Shown here: piece after piece, positions 60,668 to 64,000 of the stretch
How positions within the stretch are numbered: the first letter of the stretch is position 1
Layout of the letters: every line of letters starts with the position of its first letter
Source of the DNA: CANDOC01 sp965261725
GTDB lineage: Bacteria > Pseudomonadota > Gammaproteobacteria > Pseudomonadales > Endozoicomonadaceae
Direction of reading: 5' to 3'
Length of the DNA stretch: 64,000 nucleotides
Assembly: GCA_965261725.1 (NCBI GenBank)
Contig: CBDHDU010000044.1
Location: forward strand, 248,001-312,000
Position numbers and translations under genes: made by a program
The notes under the pieces: model-generated
What the model was told of the DNA's origin: nothing
Databases searched by the model: none
Seen by the model: the letters and a program-made list of their open reading frames with translations, nothing else

Positions 60668-60858
60668 TTGCCTTCACTCCATAAGAGTTAAAATAAACGT
60701 TGGAAACCTGCCTCTGGAACAAGCGCTGAAAAGCAATCAAACAAGGAGTATGGCTGAGAAGACTAAGGCTGCAAACCAGAAGCAGCCAGATTCGCCAGCT
60801 CGGCCGGGATAGCGTATCGTGCCTCCTCCGACATATTGGCTAAATAAAGGTGCAAGCC

Positions 60859-61347
60859 ATGAATGAACTTGTTGTCCCCGATATGGCTTCACTGGAAACA
60901 TGGGTGAAGCAGATAGGCTACGGATCTTGGCAATGTGATGAATGTAGTGGGCTGCATATTGATGCACTTCAGGAACAGGACGGTGTGGTAGATAGCCGAC
61001 TCTTTCTGGAACCCTTCGGGCTTATCTTTTCCACGGAACTGGATATTCGTAACTCAACCGTTCTGGCGGTATCCGCTGATCTGGGGCGCTTCAATATGAC
61101 CTACCCCACAATGAAGCTGTTTCTGGATGTTGTCGATGATGGCACACCGTTGCTGGTAATGTCTCAGTCACTGCTGACAGCACAAGGTGTTTCCTATGCC
61201 CAGTTTGTTAACTATCTGGAATCAGTTCTGTATGCCAAGCAACAAGTGATAGCCGAGTGCTCTCAGCTACATTATCTGTTTTCAGGAGAAACAAATGAAA
61301 GCGCTGAAGTATCAGCACTGCGCAGGGAGAACCACTCTCTTCACTGA
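60859..61347 (+). CDS. YbjN-domain protein
   Basis: 162 residues from the ATG at 60859 (AAAGG about 10 bases upstream). A GTG at 60850 is an alternative. The order of strands and helices and the segment FNMTYPTMKLFLDVVDDGTPLLVMSQSL fit the YbjN family, which is structurally like type III secretion chaperones and is thought to have regulatory roles. One end has a Cys pair (QCDECSG). No operon partner is obvious. Confidence 0.6.
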   Translation: MNELVVPDMASLETWVKQIGYGSWQCDECSGLHIDALQEQDGVVDSRLFLEPFGLIFSTELDIRNSTVLAVSADLGRFNMTYPTMKLFLDVVDDGTPLLVMSQSLLTAQGVSYAQFVNYLESVLYAKQQVIAECSQLHYLFSGETNESAEVSALRRENHSLH

Positions 61348-61442
61348 GAATTAAAAAATAATCATTACGATATGGCTTATATACTGGTGTAGAAATCCAC
61401 GGCAGGGAGTTCAACAACCATGGGCGAACCACACCTTTTATT

Positions 61443-61880
61443 ATGCGGGCTATTGAATTAGCGGGCATAGCGGCTGAGCGCGGTAACCATCCATTTGGGG
61501 CTGTACTGATCAGAGGCGGTAAGATTGTTCTGGAAGCGGAGAATACAGTTCATACCGATAGGGATGTCACGCGACATGCAGAACTGAATCTTGTGAGTAA
61601 AGCGAGTCAGAGCTGTTCTCTGACTGAATTGAAAGAATCGACACTATATACCAGTACAGAACCTTGCCCTATGTGCTCCGGTGCTATTTTCTGGGCGGGT
61701 ATATCCAGAGTTGTTTATGCCTGTCCGGCCTCTACGCTTCAAGGTATCGCGGGGCTGGGAATGAAAGTACATAGTCGTGAACTTTTTGAGCGCAGTCATA
61801 ACGGACCAGAAGTCATCGGACCTGTAAATGAAGAGCTGGCCAGCGAACAACACATGGCCTTCTGGCCTCATCCATCATAG
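61443..61880 (+). CDS. Nucleoside/nucleobase deaminase (CMP/dCMP-type zinc enzyme)
   Basis: 145 residues with the complete deaminase zinc site: H45-A-E47 and P74-C75-x2-C78 (TEPCPMCSGA). It is closest in feel to guanine or cytosine deaminase-like proteins acting on free bases. The substrate is not determinable. The frame begins directly at the first helix (MRAIELAGIAAERGNHPFGA) without a ribosome site. An ATG at 61420 with GGGAG upstream reads GEPHLLL, the expected missing N-terminus, in a frame one base out. So either the 5' end has a one-base deletion or the protein starts short. Confidence 0.85.
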   Translation: MRAIELAGIAAERGNHPFGAVLIRGGKIVLEAENTVHTDRDVTRHAELNLVSKASQSCSLTELKESTLYTSTEPCPMCSGAIFWAGISRVVYACPASTLQGIAGLGMKVHSRELFERSHNGPEVIGPVNEELASEQHMAFWPHPS

Positions 61881-61953
61881 CGACCCCTCTGGCTTTCAAG
61901 CATCTATAAAAAGAAGACAACAATAAACGTCTATACACTTTGCAAAATAGGTC

Positions 61954-61981
61954 TTGCATCCTTCAGTCAACACCCTATAAT
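61954..61981 (+). promoter_or_regulatory. rrn promoter P1
   Basis: TTGCAT (61954-61959), 16-bp spacer, TATAAT (61976-61981), followed by a GC-rich discriminator GCGCCGC typical of stringently controlled rRNA promoters. Confidence 0.65.
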
Positions 61982-62069
61982 GCGCCGCTCTTTGTGAGGC
62001 CGCTTCGCAGCGACCCGGTGGTTAACCAGCAGGTTTAACAACGTCGAATGACTACGTCAAACACCTCTG

Positions 62070-62097
62070 TTGACAGAGCACCGAAACGCTGTAGAAT
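62070..62097 (+). promoter_or_regulatory. rrn promoter P2
   Basis: TTGACA (62070-62075), 16-bp spacer, TAGAAT (62092-62097), then GCGCCC. The -35 is a perfect match and the discriminator is GC-rich. Confidence 0.75.
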
Positions 62098-62229
62098 GCG
62101 CCCTCCATTGACCGGCCACGCTGGCTGATTCGAACAGAATCAACAGGTGCGTGCTTCGGTTAATGATTCAAGCGCTGCTTGATTTGTTGCTTCTTAATTC
62201 ACTTTTGAAACAGCGCTTCAAAACATCGC

Positions 62230-62257
62230 TTGACAATGAAACCGGTCGCGGTAAGAT
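62230..62257 (+). promoter_or_regulatory. rrn promoter P3
   Basis: TTGACA (62230-62235), 16-bp spacer, TAAGAT (62252-62257), then AGCGGCC. Same design as P1 and P2. Confidence 0.7.
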
Positions 62258-62317
62258 AGCGGCCTCGCTGAACGGGGTGACGCACTCTGAAGCATCAGCG
62301 AAAACTTCTTCGGAAGC

Positions 62318-62330
62318 TGTTCTTTAACAA
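62318..62330 (+). promoter_or_regulatory. boxA antitermination site
   Basis: TGTTCTTTAACAA closely matches the rrn boxA of E. coli (TGCTCTTTAACAA), the NusB/NusE binding site that protects rRNA transcripts from Rho. A small hairpin just upstream may serve as boxB. Confidence 0.8.
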
Positions 62331-62570
62331 AATATTCAAGTAATTCGTGTGGGCACTTGCTTGCGGTGAATAAACAAATGATTTTCATCGAAGTAAGTGT
62401 TGTTTGAAAGATTTCGGTCTTTTGAATAATCACTCGATCAATTCAATGACTCAATTTTCGGATTGACGTCACGGTTTGAACGATTAATTGCGTAGATGAG
62501 CCAAGTTTAGCCTTTTTACAAAAGGCACATCTTGATCCGTTCTGATGAGTGGTTCAGATGTAAAAGATTT

Positions 62571-64000
<1,430 letters not shown>

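Larger units (their letters stand above)
61881..62570 (+). promoter_or_regulatory. rRNA operon leader region
   Basis: About 690 bp between the deaminase stop and 16S rRNA with no gene. It carries three tandem promoters (listed separately), a UUCG-loop hairpin CTTC-TTCG-GAAG (62305-62316) and directly after it a boxA antitermination element. The 3' part should pair with the region after 16S for RNase III processing, which is outside the window. Confidence 0.8.

Overview
The window is about 64 kb around the chromosome replication origin of a gammaproteobacterium. The gene order is the Pseudomonas/Oceanospirillales type: aroE-hemF-tsaC-dprA-LysM | def-fmt-rsmB-trkA-trkH | glyQ-glyS-gmhB-plsC | gyrB-recF-dnaN-dnaA | oriC | rpmH-rnpA-yidD-yidC-mnmE | mnmG | rsmG-parA-parB | atpIBEFHAGDC, with a 16S rRNA gene running off the right edge. 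The housekeeping proteins, the moderate GC content and several orphan secreted proteins fit a marine, probably host-associated Oceanospirillales member. Endozoicomonadaceae is my best guess, but it is an inference and no database was searched.

Layout. 1-6 kb: leftward aroE/hemF/tsaC/dprA/LysM cluster followed by a tandem Lrp-type ligand-binding protein and a cut-off secreted protein. 6-13.5 kb: rightward def, a PAP2 phosphatase, fmt, rsmB, trkA and trkH. 13.5-18.2 kb: a leftward 1559-residue secreted protein of unknown function. 18.4-22.9 kb: glyQS, gmhB and an acyltransferase. 22.9-30 kb: leftward gyrB, recF (carrying three parS sites), dnaN and a dnaA with a very long linker. 30-30.86 kb: oriC, with five consensus DnaA boxes and an AT-rich stretch. 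30.8-41 kb: rpmH to parB, with two more AT-rich gaps that contain DnaA boxes. 41-44.8 kb: ndh, a secreted PqaA-like protein and an HTH-cupin regulator. 44.9-52.5 kb: the ATP synthase operon. 52.5-61.9 kb: accessory genes. 61.9-64 kb: rrn leader with three tandem promoters, then 16S rRNA.

How the parts work together. DnaA acts at oriC, DnaN and RecF serve the replication fork, and ParA/ParB segregate the origin through parS sites about 4-5 kb from oriC. RnpA, MnmE/MnmG, RsmG, RsmB, TsaC, Fmt and Def serve RNA maturation and translation. YidD and YidC serve membrane protein insertion, which includes ATP synthase subunits.

The most unusual items are: a leftward gene at 52.6-53.4 kb encoding a secreted protein with a basic, nuclear-localisation-like cluster and two eukaryotic-style C2H2 zinc fingers; the 1559-residue secreted orphan; a perfect 25-bp tandem duplication that frameshifts an adenosine-kinase-like gene; three parS sites inside recF; a 666-residue DnaA whose linker DNA holds two further DnaA boxes; and a structured spacer of about 230 nt between atpH and atpA. 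Four signal-peptide orphans (left edge, 13.6-18.2, 42.6-44.2 and 52.6-53.4 kb) all lie on the minus strand at the edges of conserved blocks.
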